Shown: positions 24,915 through 37,290, counted from the first letter of the stretch. The stretch: DNA of 64,000 nt from Exiguobacterium acetylicum DSM 20416 (GCF_000702605.1 NZ_JNIR01000001.1:1230501-1294500), one strand, 5' to 3'. The notes: generated from the sequence alone by a model not told the origin. Numbers and translations: made by a program.

Positions 24915-25654
24915 ATAGCCCCCACGAACTTCTCGTAGGTCTCTAAGATCGGCGCCACGTCACCGGTCGACGGCTGATCGGCGACGATCTGTCCGTCATG
25001 GAAATACAGTACCCGCTTCGCATGAGCGGCTACGGTAGCATCATGGGTCACGAGCAGGATGCTCGTCTGTTGTTCGCGATTAAGTTCATGTAGCAACTGC
25101 ATGATTTCGGCAGATGTCTTGAAATCGAGGTTCCCCGTCGGCTCATCCGCTAAGATGATCGGTGGTCGACTAATCAAGGCACGTGCGATCGCAACACGTT
25201 GTTGTTGTCCACCCGACAGCTCTTTCGGTCGATGATTGTTCCACTTCGTCAGTCCGACTCGTTTGAGCCAAGTCTCTACCTCTTGATTGATCGTTTTATC
25301 ATCCATCCCCTTCAACATCAAAGGTAAGGCGATGTTCTCCTGGACCGTCAAGTCATCGAGTAAATGAAACGATTGAAAGATGAAGCCGATATGTTGTTGT
25401 CGGTATAACGTCGCAGCAGGTTCAGTGAAGATGTCGCGTTGCCGTTTTTCCTTTAAGGTCAACGTTCCGCCGGTTGGCGCGTCAAGCGCTCCCAGGATAT
25501 TCAACAGTGTACTTTTCCCGGAGCCACTCGTGCCCATGATGGCGATGAATCCTCCTTCCTCTAACGTAAAGCTGACTTGCTTCAACGCATGGATCGTCTC
25601 CGTTCCACGTATGTAGGTTTTTGATAACCGTTCGACTTCTAATAAAGCTGACAC
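24911..25654 (-). CDS. ABC ATPase, MacB/LolD type
   Basis: A 247-residue ATPase with Walker A IMGTSGSGKSTLLN, the family insert FQSFHLLDDLTVQENI, signature LSGGQQQRVAIARAL, Walker B PIILADEPTGNLD and LLVTHDATVAAHAKR. It starts with GTG after AAGGAGGGATTTGC. The first gene of a four-gene operon, it powers the FtsX permease. Such pairs often defend against antimicrobial peptides in Firmicutes, but no sensor kinase is nearby. Confidence 0.92.
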   Translation of the reverse strand: MSALLEVERLSKTYIRGTETIHALKQVSFTLEEGGFIAIMGTSGSGKSTLLNILGALDAPTGGTLTLKEKRQRDIFTEPAATLYRQQHIGFIFQSFHLLDDLTVQENIALPLMLKGMDDKTINQEVETWLKRVGLTKWNNHRPKELSGGQQQRVAIARALISRPPIILADEPTGNLDFKTSAEIMQLLHELNREQQTSILLVTHDATVAAHAKRVLYFHDGQIVADQPSTGDVAPILETYEKFVGAI

Positions 25655-25720
25655 GCAAATCCCTCCTTAATTATTCAGTCTTTATCATAACCATAATAAG
25701 GATTTTTTAGAAGTAAATGC

Positions 25721-25751
25721 AAAAAACCCCTCATCCAAACGACGAGGAGTT
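25721..25751 (-). terminator. Terminator after cytidine deaminase gene
   Basis: On the minus strand AACTCCTCGTC (25751-25741) pairs with GATGAGGGGTT (25735-25725) using two G-U pairs, then a run of T follows. It separates the fetAB-deaminase operon from the ABC operon. Confidence 0.75.
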
Positions 25752-25756
25752 ACTGG

Positions 25757-26179
25757 TTATTGTAGGACATATTTCAATGGAATCAAATCCGCGATCCGGA
25801 CTTTCGTCAACTGATCGTCGATCGTCAAGAGGACAAACGCGTCCGGTGCATAATCGGAAATCAATTCGCGACACATGCCGCACGGACTGACGACACGAAT
25901 CGTTCGGTCCGTCTCATCCGAATAAGAATGTCGGACAGCGACGATCGTCTCAAAATCCGTCAATCCATCCGTGATGGCGGAACCGATCGTGATGGCTTCC
26001 GCGCACACCGTCACCCGTCCGATATAGGCTTCGACATGAACACCCGTTTTCGTCGCGCCATCTTTTGTCCGCAACGCAGCTGCGACGTGATGTTTATCGT
26101 CAGCGTAACGGCTTTGAATCGTTTCGGTTGCTAGTTCGACCAGTTGTAGGTCGGCTTCTGTAATCGGATAAGTCTGCAT
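25757..26179 (-). CDS. Cytidine deaminase family protein
   Basis: A 140-residue zinc deaminase. The metal and catalytic motif VCAEAITIGSA (Cys-Ala-Glu) and the second zinc pair SPCGMCRELISDY are clear. Standard enzymes convert cytidine to uridine; the segment GVHVEAYIGRVTV differs from the usual NVENAS, so a blasticidin-S-deaminase-like member is also possible. It starts 10 bases after fetB, hence probably one transcript. Confidence 0.85.
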   Translation of the reverse strand: MQTYPITEADLQLVELATETIQSRYADDKHHVAAALRTKDGATKTGVHVEAYIGRVTVCAEAITIGSAITDGLTDFETIVAVRHSYSDETDRTIRVVSPCGMCRELISDYAPDAFVLLTIDDQLTKVRIADLIPLKYVLQ

Positions 26180-26189
26180 AACGTGCTCC

Positions 26190-26960
26190 TTACGTGTCTT
26201 TTTTCTTATAGGTCAAACCGATGAATTGTGCTTTTTCATTGAACAGTCGACGGTAGGATAGAAAACCAACGAGGACCGATGCCATCGCCGCCGTCGTCAA
26301 GATCAGGAATAGAATCAATAGTTGATAAAGGACTGCTTCCATCGGATCCGCGCCACCGATGATCAACCCACTCATCATCCCTGGCAGTTGGACGAGGCCC
26401 ATCGTTTTTTGCGCTTCAATCGTTGGAATCATACTTGTCCGAATCGCGCCTTTTAAGCTCGTATCAATCGCTGTCTTCGCATCTCCACCAAGCGAAAGAA
26501 TCAGTTCAATGACCTCGTCGCTTCGTTCGACCTCGTCCTTGAACTTATTAAGAAACAATAAGGACAAAATCATACAGTTCCCAATGACCATCCCGCTGAT
26601 CGGAATGACTTGCTGGGCTTCAAACGGAATGATTTGTAATCCAAGCAAAATGCCCATCGTCAATGCTTCGACCGCAATCAGTGTCAACAAGATGATCCAC
26701 TGGATCCCAGGAATCCCGTCCCCTTTACGGATGACGTTCAGTGTCGCTGCACCGATCATCAACAGAATCATGAGTAACATGAAAATTGGACTGCCGCTCT
26801 CAAAGACGAACGTCAGAATGTAACCGATGATCAAGAGTTGGACGATTGATCGAACGGTTGCGATGATGATGTCCTTCTCTAAACCAAGCTGTAACGTCCG
26901 TGCTAAGACGAGGGGGATCAGAATGAAGATTAGCGAAGTTGCCAGTTGGAGGTAACTCAT
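26190..26960 (-). CDS. fetB: FetB-like iron export permease (UPF0014)
   Basis: A 256-residue, seven-helix protein matching the FetB/YbbM family: VRSIVQLLIIGYILTFVFE, ISGMVIGNCMILSLL, GAIRTSMIPTIEAQKTMGLVQLPGMMSG and IIGGADPMEAVLYQL. In E. coli FetAB exports excess iron. Its ATG overlaps the fetA stop by four bases. The metal specificity here is inferred from the family. Confidence 0.9.
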   Translation of the reverse strand: MSYLQLATSLIFILIPLVLARTLQLGLEKDIIIATVRSIVQLLIIGYILTFVFESGSPIFMLLMILLMIGAATLNVIRKGDGIPGIQWIILLTLIAVEALTMGILLGLQIIPFEAQQVIPISGMVIGNCMILSLLFLNKFKDEVERSDEVIELILSLGGDAKTAIDTSLKGAIRTSMIPTIEAQKTMGLVQLPGMMSGLIIGGADPMEAVLYQLLILFLILTTAAMASVLVGFLSYRRLFNEKAQFIGLTYKKKDT

Positions 26961-27658
26961 ACCGATTCCCCCTTCAAGAATGCTTGCGTCTCGGCTTGAC
27001 CACTTGAAGCGAGTTCTTTAAAATCACCAGACTCGATCAATCGTCCATCCTTTAAAAACCAGACGTCGTCGCTGACCCGCTTTGCTTGCTCTAAGTCATG
27101 CGTAATCCAAATGATTGTCGTCTGTAACTCCTGCTGTAGATCAAGGATTAGCTTCTCAATCTCTTGTACCATTCGGTAATCGAGACTTGCCGTGATTTCA
27201 TCGAGCAACAGGACGTCTGGACGATTGACGAGTGTCCGTGCGATTCCAAGTCGGCTTCGTTCGCCACCGGACAAATCTTTGACCGGTCGCTCAAGTTCGA
27301 CGGATAGTTCGACTTGTTGTAGCAAGCGTTCCGCCTCCTCGCGTGGCAACGATTCCCCGAAGATCGATTTCGGTAAATTGATATTATCGTAGACGGTACC
27401 TGGAATCATCGGCGCGCTTTGGAACGCCATTCCGATCCGTTTGCGGACGTCGAGCAGATTCATCTGCTCGAGTGGTTCGCCTCGAAAACAAATTTCGCCG
27501 CGATCGGGAGAAATAAGTCCGTTGATGTGTTTCAATGTCGTGGATTTTCCGGCACCACTCGGTCCGACGAGCGTCGTAATGACACCTTCTCGGAACTCAC
27601 CCGTTATTTCGTGTAAGATGTGTTGATAGCTGACTTCGTGAAACGTAAGAATCGACAT
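26957..27658 (-). CDS. fetA: FetA-like ABC ATPase
   Basis: A 233-residue ATPase with Walker A LVGPSGAGKSTTLKH, signature LSGGERSRLGIARTL, Walker B VLLLDEITASLD (I for P after the glutamate, common in FetA) and WITHDLEQAKR. AGGTGA precedes the ATG. It forms the exporter with FetB, for iron stress by family. Confidence 0.9.
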   Translation of the reverse strand: MSILTFHEVSYQHILHEITGEFREGVITTLVGPSGAGKSTTLKHINGLISPDRGEICFRGEPLEQMNLLDVRKRIGMAFQSAPMIPGTVYDNINLPKSIFGESLPREEAERLLQQVELSVELERPVKDLSGGERSRLGIARTLVNRPDVLLLDEITASLDYRMVQEIEKLILDLQQELQTTIIWITHDLEQAKRVSDDVWFLKDGRLIESGDFKELASSGQAETQAFLKGESV

Positions 27659-27686
27659 ACTGTGTGTTCACCTGACTTTCTACAAA

Positions 27687-27721
27687 TTTCGGGTAATGCT
27701 CCTGTAATGTTGTACCCGAAA
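27687..27721 (-). terminator. Hairpin after NUDIX gene
   Basis: TTTCGGGTA (27687-27695) pairs with TACCCGAAA (27713-27721). It lies between the NUDIX gene and fetA, both on the minus strand. The tail on the minus strand is TTTGTAG, so it is a weak terminator. Confidence 0.5.
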
Positions 27722-27754
27722 ATCCGTCACCTTAGTACGTCAAGCAACACTTCC

Positions 27755-28195
27755 TTACGCGTGAATGATCTCTCCGGCAAAATCATATGGTACCGTTCGA
27801 CCAGCAAAGAGCGATTCTTTTGACGCTTCCGGTAAATTGAGGTGTTTGAACGCTTCTTCACGGTCCATCCAGACGAGTCCGGAAATTTCTTCTGGGACAT
27901 TCGTCTGCAATTGACCGGAAGTGATTTCTCCCGCGAAGAAGAAAAAGAGACAATGTTCCCCCGCTTGCGGAAAGAATGCTTCTGCCACATGGACGATGTC
28001 ACCTGGGATGATGGTAAATCCTGTCTCTTCTAATACTTCACGCGCGATTGCCATATGTAACGTTTCGTCACGTTCGACCGTCCCACCGGGCAATGTATAG
28101 TAGTCACCGTGATCGTCACGATTTTCAACCATCAATAACTGACTGCCTGTGGCATTGAATAAGGTCGCATAAACAATGTTTTTTCGTGTGTTCAT
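27755..28195 (-). CDS. NUDIX hydrolase
   Basis: About 146 residues with the Nudix box GGTVERDETLHMAIAREVLEETGF (first G near residue 38). It hydrolyses a nucleoside diphosphate linked to another group; the substrate cannot be told. Of two in-frame ATGs the one at 28195 has AGGAGG six bases upstream. A second NUDIX gene at 50682 is unrelated in detail. Confidence 0.88.
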   Translation of the reverse strand: MNTRKNIVYATLFNATGSQLLMVENRDDHGDYYTLPGGTVERDETLHMAIAREVLEETGFTIIPGDIVHVAEAFFPQAGEHCLFFFFAGEITSGQLQTNVPEEISGLVWMDREEAFKHLNLPEASKESLFAGRTVPYDFAGEIIHA

Positions 28196-28250
28196 GTTCA
28201 TCCTCCTATCGTTTTGTACATCTGCTATTTCTGATCAAAGCGTGTTGTTT

Positions 28251-29849
28251 TTAATATGTCTTTTCTAACTCATTTGTCCAAATTTCAATTTGACCTTCTA
28301 GGAACGCCATCAACTCTTTCATTTCCGCATCACTTGGTAAGAAGGATACTCCCGCTCTCGCATAGACGTCTTGAATCGAATGGGTGTGACTAAGCGCTAA
28401 AGCTGCAAGGAAGTCCTTCATCGTTTGGTCAGGATCTTTCGTAAAACAGTGATACAACTGAAGAGCAGCAATTTGGGCTATCGCATATTCAATGTAATAA
28501 AATGGCGTCTCAAAGAGATGAATGACACTCATCCATTCGAGGCCTTTCCAATCGAGCGTTTCCGACCAATCGATGACGTCCGTATCATACGTCTCCCGGA
28601 GACGAGCAAAAGAAACTTGGCGCTCTTCCGGCAGATGGTCCGGGTGAGCATAGAGCCACGACTGGAAACGATCAACGATAATCGTTTGTGGCAAAAACTC
28701 CACTATGGAACGAATCTGTTCGAGTTTCGCTCGGGCAACGTCTTTTCGACCTGGAATCACTTGGTGCCACTCGTTCATCGACAACAACTCAAGTGACATA
28801 GCAGCGAATTCCCCTACTTCAAGCGGAATCGGTTGTAGTCCATCATACGTCTCTTTCATCGCATCATGATGGACGGCATGCCCGATCTCATGCATAAAGA
28901 TGACGAGATCATCAAACGTATGGATGCGATTCATGAATAGGAACGATTGTTGTTCGACCGGTAAATACTCACAAAACCCTCCGCCCGCTTTATTCGACCG
29001 GGCACCGATATCGAGATGATTCGTATGTCGCATTTCTCTTAATACGTCAGCAAAATATAAATGCACGCTCTCGAGGATTGCTTGTGCCTTGTCTAAGAAT
29101 GAAGTATCAGACCCGGTTACATGATGATCAATCTGCGTATAGGCCGATTGCCGAACGTCCCACGGATGGAGCGCCTGTTTGCCGAGAAACGTTTGTTGCT
29201 CGAGCTGAAATCGCTGTTTAACCGGCAGAAAATAAGTTTGAATGATGCTGGCGTAATGATCGACATCCTTGCTTGTATAATCGATACGTCCGAGCTCCGC
29301 AAAAGCTAATTCTTCGTATCCCGACTGACGCCTTGCAGAAGCACGCGCTTGTCGCAAGTCGACGAGTTGCGAAAATAATCGTTGAATGACAGATTCATTC
29401 GTCCGGAACGCTTCCTCAATCGATAAGAATGCTTGTTTCCGTGTCGGCTCATCTGCATCAAATAAGGCGGCATAGAGATCAGAAACCACTTCTCCCGCTT
29501 CTGTCAGCATCGTTGCCTCATTCTGGAGATACTCTTGAATGAGACGTGCTTCCTCTTCCGTCACAGACGTCGCTCTTAGTGACTGTTTCCAGAGTGCTCG
29601 CGTTCGAATCGGAACGTCGTCGCGCGAGATAAAATTCATTTTTACCGAATGTCTTAACGTATCGAGTTTGTCTGATAGCTGCTGACGTCCTTGTTCGTAT
29701 GTATTAGTTGCGTCCGAGTCTGTCACGTCCTGGAGATACGTGATTTTTTGTTTGAGCAATGTCTCTTCCATTTGGAGAATCGAAGCAATCTGGTGCGTAA
29801 CATTCTCATCATTATTAATAACATTGTTTATACATGACTGAGATTTCAT
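28251..29849 (-). CDS. M3 family oligoendopeptidase
   Basis: A 532-residue zinc metallopeptidase. The active site FMHEIGHAVHHDAM (His-Glu-x-x-His) is near residue 320, with the third ligand region EVGEFAAMSLELLSMNEW about 28 residues later. This is the PepF-like M3 family, which cuts medium-length peptides in the cytosol. The length is slightly below the roughly 600 typical for PepF. The ATG is 15 bases from AAAGGAG, so translation may be weak. Confidence 0.88.
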   Translation of the reverse strand: MKSQSCINNVINNDENVTHQIASILQMEETLLKQKITYLQDVTDSDATNTYEQGRQQLSDKLDTLRHSVKMNFISRDDVPIRTRALWKQSLRATSVTEEEARLIQEYLQNEATMLTEAGEVVSDLYAALFDADEPTRKQAFLSIEEAFRTNESVIQRLFSQLVDLRQARASARRQSGYEELAFAELGRIDYTSKDVDHYASIIQTYFLPVKQRFQLEQQTFLGKQALHPWDVRQSAYTQIDHHVTGSDTSFLDKAQAILESVHLYFADVLREMRHTNHLDIGARSNKAGGGFCEYLPVEQQSFLFMNRIHTFDDLVIFMHEIGHAVHHDAMKETYDGLQPIPLEVGEFAAMSLELLSMNEWHQVIPGRKDVARAKLEQIRSIVEFLPQTIIVDRFQSWLYAHPDHLPEERQVSFARLRETYDTDVIDWSETLDWKGLEWMSVIHLFETPFYYIEYAIAQIAALQLYHCFTKDPDQTMKDFLAALALSHTHSIQDVYARAGVSFLPSDAEMKELMAFLEGQIEIWTNELEKTY

Positions 29850-29938
29850 CGACGGATTTCACATCTCCTTTCAACTTATTCCAGTATACAGTTTATGCCA
29901 ACGATATGATCATTTTACGAACAAATGACTATCATGTT

Positions 29939-29971
29939 GTCTTTTTTGACTATTATCGTTGTCAAAAAGAC
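29939..29971. promoter_or_regulatory. Inverted repeat, probable XRE operator
   Basis: GTCTTTTTTGAC (29939-29950) and GTCAAAAAGAC (29961-29971) are near-perfect reverse complements (one T fewer), 10 bases apart. The right arm covers the -35 element at 29959. An XRE regulator binding here would block its own promoter. Confidence 0.55.
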
Positions 29972-29987
29972 TATGATAAGTTACATT
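29959..29987 (+). promoter_or_regulatory. Promoter of XRE/DUF3169 operon
   Basis: TTGTCA (29959-29964) and TACATT (29982-29987) are 17 bases apart, about 20 bases upstream of the XRE ATG. Confidence 0.5.
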
Positions 29988-30008
29988 ATATAGGAGGTGA
30001 ATCCCTAT

Positions 30009-30215
30009 ATGAAATCCCGTTTAAAAGAATTACGTGCTCGCCACGGATGGAATCAGTCTGAACTGGCACGGCGCGCGAACATTTCTCGCCAGACGATCAG
30101 CTTAATCGAACGCGAAGAATTTATGCCGTCGCTACTGATCGCCGTCAAAATTTCTCGTGTGTTTGACACACCGCTAGAAGACATCTTTTATTTCGATGAG
30201 GAGGAATTAACATGA
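30009..30215 (+). CDS. XRE-family regulator (YozG/YvaO-like)
   Basis: A 68-residue helix-turn-helix protein from the ATG at 30009: RLKELRARHGWNQSELARRANISRQTISLIERE, then PSLLIAVKISRVFDTPLEDIFYF. A GTG at 29997 overlaps the AGGAGG and is unlikely as a start. It is coupled by overlap to the membrane protein gene; a similar pair, inverted, lies at 38382-38947. Such pairs act as a regulator with a membrane partner, possibly a sensor. Confidence 0.9.
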   Translation: MKSRLKELRARHGWNQSELARRANISRQTISLIEREEFMPSLLIAVKISRVFDTPLEDIFYFDEEELT

Positions 30216-30910
30216 ACAAGGAAGCAGTCAAGGTCATCATCGCAGGATTACTCGGTTTCATTAGTAGTTATATCGTTATGTTTGTCCTCAAAAATACGCA
30301 TTTGTCACAGTTTGAACGATCGCTCTATCTTGATTACATATTCACTGGTCTTTTCGTTATCTTGACGATCTTGACTCTCAGTTACATCGTACGCTATTTG
30401 CAAATTCGTCAATTGACTCGACGCTCCGTTTCTTCCAACGAAGAGGACGCGATTGACGATCAAGTGAATCGCTACTATGCGGACGGCATGATGATCGTGC
30501 AGTTCTCCAATCTTCTCAGCATCGGACTTGCATCATTTAGCATCATTGAAAACCAGTTCGGACTTCATTTGATACTGAGCGGACTCTTTTTTATCATCAG
30601 TAGTCTTGTCTCTGTTTTTTATCTTAATCTCATGCATCATATATATCCGGACCGTCAGTTCCCGAAGTACTCGGAAACAAACTATATCAAAAAGCTGTTC
30701 GCTGCTTCAGATGACGGCGAGCGACACGTCATGTTAGAAGGACTCATCCGTTCACAATCTTCTTTGCAACTCCTATTAATGGGTATTATCGTCGTATTGG
30801 TCGTGTATTCATATGAGACCGGTCAATCTCAGATCTTCGCGATCAGCTTATTGATTTTCGCCTTGATCTGGAGCAACGCAAAATATTTTCTCCATGTACG
30901 CAATCGCTAA
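30212..30910 (+). CDS. DUF3169 family membrane protein
   Basis: A 232-residue protein with six helices, including VIIAGLLGFISSYIVMFVL, YIFTGLFVILTILTLSYIV and LLLMGIIVVLVVYSYET, and a charged loop NEEDAIDDQVNRYYADGMM between helix pairs. DUF3169 proteins usually follow small XRE regulators, as here, with ATGA overlap. Function unknown. Confidence 0.82.
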   Translation: MNKEAVKVIIAGLLGFISSYIVMFVLKNTHLSQFERSLYLDYIFTGLFVILTILTLSYIVRYLQIRQLTRRSVSSNEEDAIDDQVNRYYADGMMIVQFSNLLSIGLASFSIIENQFGLHLILSGLFFIISSLVSVFYLNLMHHIYPDRQFPKYSETNYIKKLFAASDDGERHVMLEGLIRSQSSLQLLLMGIIVVLVVYSYETGQSQIFAISLLIFALIWSNAKYFLHVRNR

Positions 30911-30947
30911 AAAGGAGCATTCAGTCAATCGACTGGATGCTCCTTTA
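30911..30947 (+). terminator. Terminator of XRE/DUF3169 operon
   Basis: AAAGGAGCATTCAGTC (30911-30926) pairs with 30931-30946, one T-G pair, 4-base loop. It follows the stop directly. Confidence 0.8.
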
Positions 30948-30954
30948 CATGCCT

Positions 30955-31104
30955 TCAAAAATCACGATGATTTTTTTGTTGATGGACATCATGTTGATTC
31001 AGTGTATATTCCTGATCGTCGAGCGAGCGATGTTTCGATTGACTCCGCGCTGAAATGAACCAGACGACTCCACCAACGGCGAGAAAAATAGCAATGAAGA
31101 TCAT
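30955..31104 (-). CDS. Small single-helix membrane protein
   Basis: A 49-residue ORF with AAAGGAGGGTGTCT just before its ATG. The N-terminus IFIAIFLAVGGVVWFISA is one membrane helix; the rest is polar (SQSKHRSLDDQEYTLNQHD). It faces the XRE operon, with the terminator between. Not a known family. Confidence 0.62.
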   Translation of the reverse strand: MIFIAIFLAVGGVVWFISARSQSKHRSLDDQEYTLNQHDVHQQKNHRDF

Positions 31105-31204
31105 AGACACCCTCCTTTAGATTCCTTTTTTACTTTATTCTTCCAACACCTTTATTTTTCCTTTACGATAAGGTAGAAGATAAAAATAATCAGGGGGAGT
31201 TAGG

Positions 31205-31387
31205 ATGTTCGGCAAAGAACCGACATGTATTCATTGCGGCAAAACGATTGAAGGAAACGAAAAAGTCTACATCCAGATGCGCTATCCGAAACATCGCGGG
31301 ATGACGGAAGTCAAAGCATACCTAAAAAGCGAAGGACGTTTCATTTGTGAGCAATGTTTCGCTGAAAAGACAGAGTCAAAGGGGTAA
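31205..31387 (+). CDS. Zinc-ribbon-like small protein
   Basis: A 60-residue protein with two CxxC pairs (CIHCGKTI near residue 8 and CEQCFAE near residue 49) that likely bind one zinc. The middle is basic and beta-rich (VYIQMRYPKHRG). GGGGGAGTTAGG precedes the ATG. It is followed after six bases by the epimerase gene, so probably one transcript. Function unknown. Confidence 0.75.
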   Translation: MFGKEPTCIHCGKTIEGNEKVYIQMRYPKHRGMTEVKAYLKSEGRFICEQCFAEKTESKG

Positions 31388-31393
31388 GCATCC

Positions 31394-32257
31394 ATGAATC
31401 TGAAAGAGAGTACGATTTTAATTACAGGAATGACCGGGACGCTTGGCTCTCGTGTTGCGCGACGTTTTCTAAAAGAAGCGCGTGAAGTGCGCGGTTTGTA
31501 TCGCTCTAAGGAACAAGCGGATCAATACGCTTTCAAAGGTGTCCACGCAGTCATCGGTGAGCTCGGTGATCCGGATTCGCTTCTTACAGCACTTCAAGGT
31601 GTCGATCTGTTGATTCACTGTGCTGCCTATCTCGGAGATGATCCCGATTTAGCACAGGAAGCAAATGTCACTGGTGTACAACATCTCGCGGATGCTGCGA
31701 CAAAAGCTCGTGTCAAGCGCATCGTTCACATCTCGACGACTTCCGTGTACGGCGAAGTCGTGAGTGGACATTTTACGGAAACGTCACCGCTCCTACCGTC
31801 CGAGCACGTCTACATCCATACAAAGCAGGAATCCGAACGCCTGTTACAGGAAAACACACCCGATTCCGATTTAATCATCTTACGCCCAGGATCAATTTGT
31901 GCCGAGGAGCAGTCCTATTGGGGGGATCGTCAAGTCGAGCGGATGAAGGAGGCGGATGTGATTACCTGGGTGCATCCGTATGATGTCGTCCCGTGGGTCC
32001 ATACGGATAATCTAGTCGAAATGATCGTCCTTGCCGCAACAAATGCGCATAATGGGGATATCTTCAATGCAATCGATTCGAATCTACCTGAGACGGATTT
32101 CCGGATGAAGTTGATCACAGCAAGTGACAAGCCGTACCAAATACCGAAGCGTGCAGCGGAACACGCGACATTTGCGAATGACCGAATCAAGCAACTTGGT
32201 TATATTCCGATTCGCACTCCTGAATCAACTATTGAACAGTTGGTCAAATCGTTTTAA
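31394..32257 (+). CDS. NAD-dependent epimerase/dehydratase
   Basis: A 287-residue extended short-chain dehydrogenase. It has the nucleotide loop ITGMTGTLGSRVA, DLLIHCAAYLGD, and catalytic STTSVYG with YIHTK (Tyr and Lys four apart). Sugar-nucleotide epimerases and 3-beta-HSD-like reductases share this pattern; the substrate is unknown. GGGG before the ATG is its ribosome site. Confidence 0.87.
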   Translation: MNLKESTILITGMTGTLGSRVARRFLKEAREVRGLYRSKEQADQYAFKGVHAVIGELGDPDSLLTALQGVDLLIHCAAYLGDDPDLAQEANVTGVQHLADAATKARVKRIVHISTTSVYGEVVSGHFTETSPLLPSEHVYIHTKQESERLLQENTPDSDLIILRPGSICAEEQSYWGDRQVERMKEADVITWVHPYDVVPWVHTDNLVEMIVLAATNAHNGDIFNAIDSNLPETDFRMKLITASDKPYQIPKRAAEHATFANDRIKQLGYIPIRTPESTIEQLVKSF

Positions 32258-32264
32258 TAACGAA

Positions 32265-32294
32265 GAGGCATCGAATCGAGTGATTCGGTGCCTC
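32265..32294. terminator. Bidirectional terminator
   Basis: GAGGCATCGAATC (32265-32277) pairs with GATTCGGTGCCTC (32282-32294) with one mismatch. It lies between two converging genes. Confidence 0.75.
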
Positions 32295-32302
32295 ATTTAC
32301 GC

Positions 32303-33289
32303 TTATCTTACCGACATCCACTTGATCCAGAGATTCCGGTCGTGCGCTCGTAATTCTTTTATTGTTAAAACGACTTGTTCTGTTCCAAGGACTCGTTCCG
32401 CTTCAGGGATCCCACTTTTCCCGAGTGAGCGCTCCAGATTAAAATTCAGCCAGTCCAGCTTTCCTTGAACACTGCTATCGATGACGTGCGTCCAGTCGAC
32501 ATCAGGCAAAACTTGATTTGTTGCGTAACCGTCAAGAAATGCGTTAAATCGAACGCTGTCGAACGTATCGTTTTCCTGCTTCGACCAATAACAGGCTGTC
32601 TCGAACACGTCGACGGCTCGATGAATCAGACCCGCAGACTCCCAGTCAATCAGGACTGGACCCGTTGGTGTCCAGAGGACGTTCTTTGGATCGAGATCAC
32701 GATGACTGACGATCCAGTCTACTGGCAGTTGTTTCTGTGCTTTCTGTGCTAATCTTTCAATTCGTTGCAAATGTTCCTGCTCTTCCATGAATAGCTGCAG
32801 CCACTTTCCTTGCTGCCGTTTTCCTTCTTCTAAATGACCGTTCCAATCGATTGAAATAATTGAGGTATCCGGCTTTATAAAGCCAGTCGTAGCTATGGAA
32901 AGACCGTGCAATAGTCCTAATTGAACTCCGATTTGTCGTGCATGTGCCGATCGAAGCTGGTCGGTTGATAACGTCTTGCCATCGATCCAGTCAAACAAAA
33001 GGTAATCCGATCCGTCAATCGTCTGTACCGCTTGATCGTTGATGCAACGTGCCGGTAATGCTGCTAAGTGAAATGACGCTTGCATGGCGACCGCTTCTGA
33101 CATCTTAAAATTATTTCGTGCTTCAGGGCGTCGCATGATGTCCGGATTCAATCGCTTTAAGACGTAAGATCCAGTCGTCGTCTGTAGTCGCCATGTCTCA
33201 TGCAAGAGTCCGCCTGTCAATCGTACAGGTTCGCTAATCATTTGCCCTAATAAAAATCGTTCACAAATCAAATTCATCGTTTGTTGCAT
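32303..33289 (-). CDS. APH-family phosphotransferase
   Basis: About 328 residues of the aminoglycoside-phosphotransferase/choline-kinase fold. GLLHETWRLQTTTGSYVLKRLN is the N-lobe, IVSHRDLDPKNVLW the catalytic loop (HxDxxxxN) and PVLIDWESAGL the metal-binding DxD-like site. The likely start is the ATG at 33289 (GGAG six bases upstream); the ATG at 33301 is possible. Members phosphorylate antibiotics, homoserine or sugars; the substrate here is unknown. Confidence 0.82.
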   Translation of the reverse strand: MQQTMNLICERFLLGQMISEPVRLTGGLLHETWRLQTTTGSYVLKRLNPDIMRRPEARNNFKMSEAVAMQASFHLAALPARCINDQAVQTIDGSDYLLFDWIDGKTLSTDQLRSAHARQIGVQLGLLHGLSIATTGFIKPDTSIISIDWNGHLEEGKRQQGKWLQLFMEEQEHLQRIERLAQKAQKQLPVDWIVSHRDLDPKNVLWTPTGPVLIDWESAGLIHRAVDVFETACYWSKQENDTFDSVRFNAFLDGYATNQVLPDVDWTHVIDSSVQGKLDWLNFNLERSLGKSGIPEAERVLGTEQVVLTIKELRAHDRNLWIKWMSVR

Positions 33290-33379
33290 CATATTCTCCA
33301 TTTCGTTCGTTCCAACCGATCCGTGAAATGCTACACTAGTTCTGCATGATTTCATTGAACACGAAGGAAGGTTTTTAGT

Positions 33380-33781
33380 ATGAAACAAATTCATCACATC
33401 TGTATTCAGACAACGGATTATGCTGCGTCTAAACAATTTTATGAACAGCTTGGGTTCTCACTCGTTCAAGAGTCGCCTGGTTTTCACGACCGCGCCTTTA
33501 ACAGCTGGTTACGTCTCGGTGACTTCTATATCGAATTGCAAACACCCAAATCGGGTCAGCCGTTCACCGATTATACGAAGCAAGCAGCGGGTCCCGTCCA
33601 TTTCGCACTTTACGTTGACGACTTGCAAGAAGAAGTAGCACGCCTCGAACGACTCGGGATGCCTTTCCTACCGAAACACGGCGGAAACATCTACTTCGTC
33701 GTCGATGGTCATCTCAGCAAATTAAAAGCACCCGAAGGAACAATCATCGAGTTACGGGATACGTTTGCGATTCATGGTTGA
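33380..33781 (+). CDS. VOC family protein (glyoxalase-like)
   Basis: A 133-residue single-domain vicinal-oxygen-chelate protein. The N-terminus IHHICIQTTDYAASKQFYEQLGF and the second strand set VHFALYVDDLQEEVARLERLG are typical; FYIELQTP and IELRDTF offer glutamates. It could be a glyoxalase or a dioxygenase-related member. AAGGAAGG precedes the ATG. Confidence 0.85.
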   Translation: MKQIHHICIQTTDYAASKQFYEQLGFSLVQESPGFHDRAFNSWLRLGDFYIELQTPKSGQPFTDYTKQAAGPVHFALYVDDLQEEVARLERLGMPFLPKHGGNIYFVVDGHLSKLKAPEGTIIELRDTFAIHG

Positions 33782-33836
33782 ATCTTGAAAATATCTTTAT
33801 TAATGATTTTTTTATGAAAGAATCCCAATCATAAGT

Positions 33837-33887
33837 AAAAAGCTAACGATTTGTAATCTAAGCATTTCTAGATCCACGTCGTTAGCT
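33837..33887 (-). terminator. Terminator after first GH1 gene
   Basis: AGCTAACGA (33841-33849) pairs with TCGTTAGCT (33879-33887), with an inner ATCTAG-type stem. On the minus strand a run of five T follows. Confidence 0.8.
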
Positions 33888-33893
33888 ATACTT

Positions 33894-37285
<3,392 letters not shown>

Positions 37286-37290
<5 letters not shown>

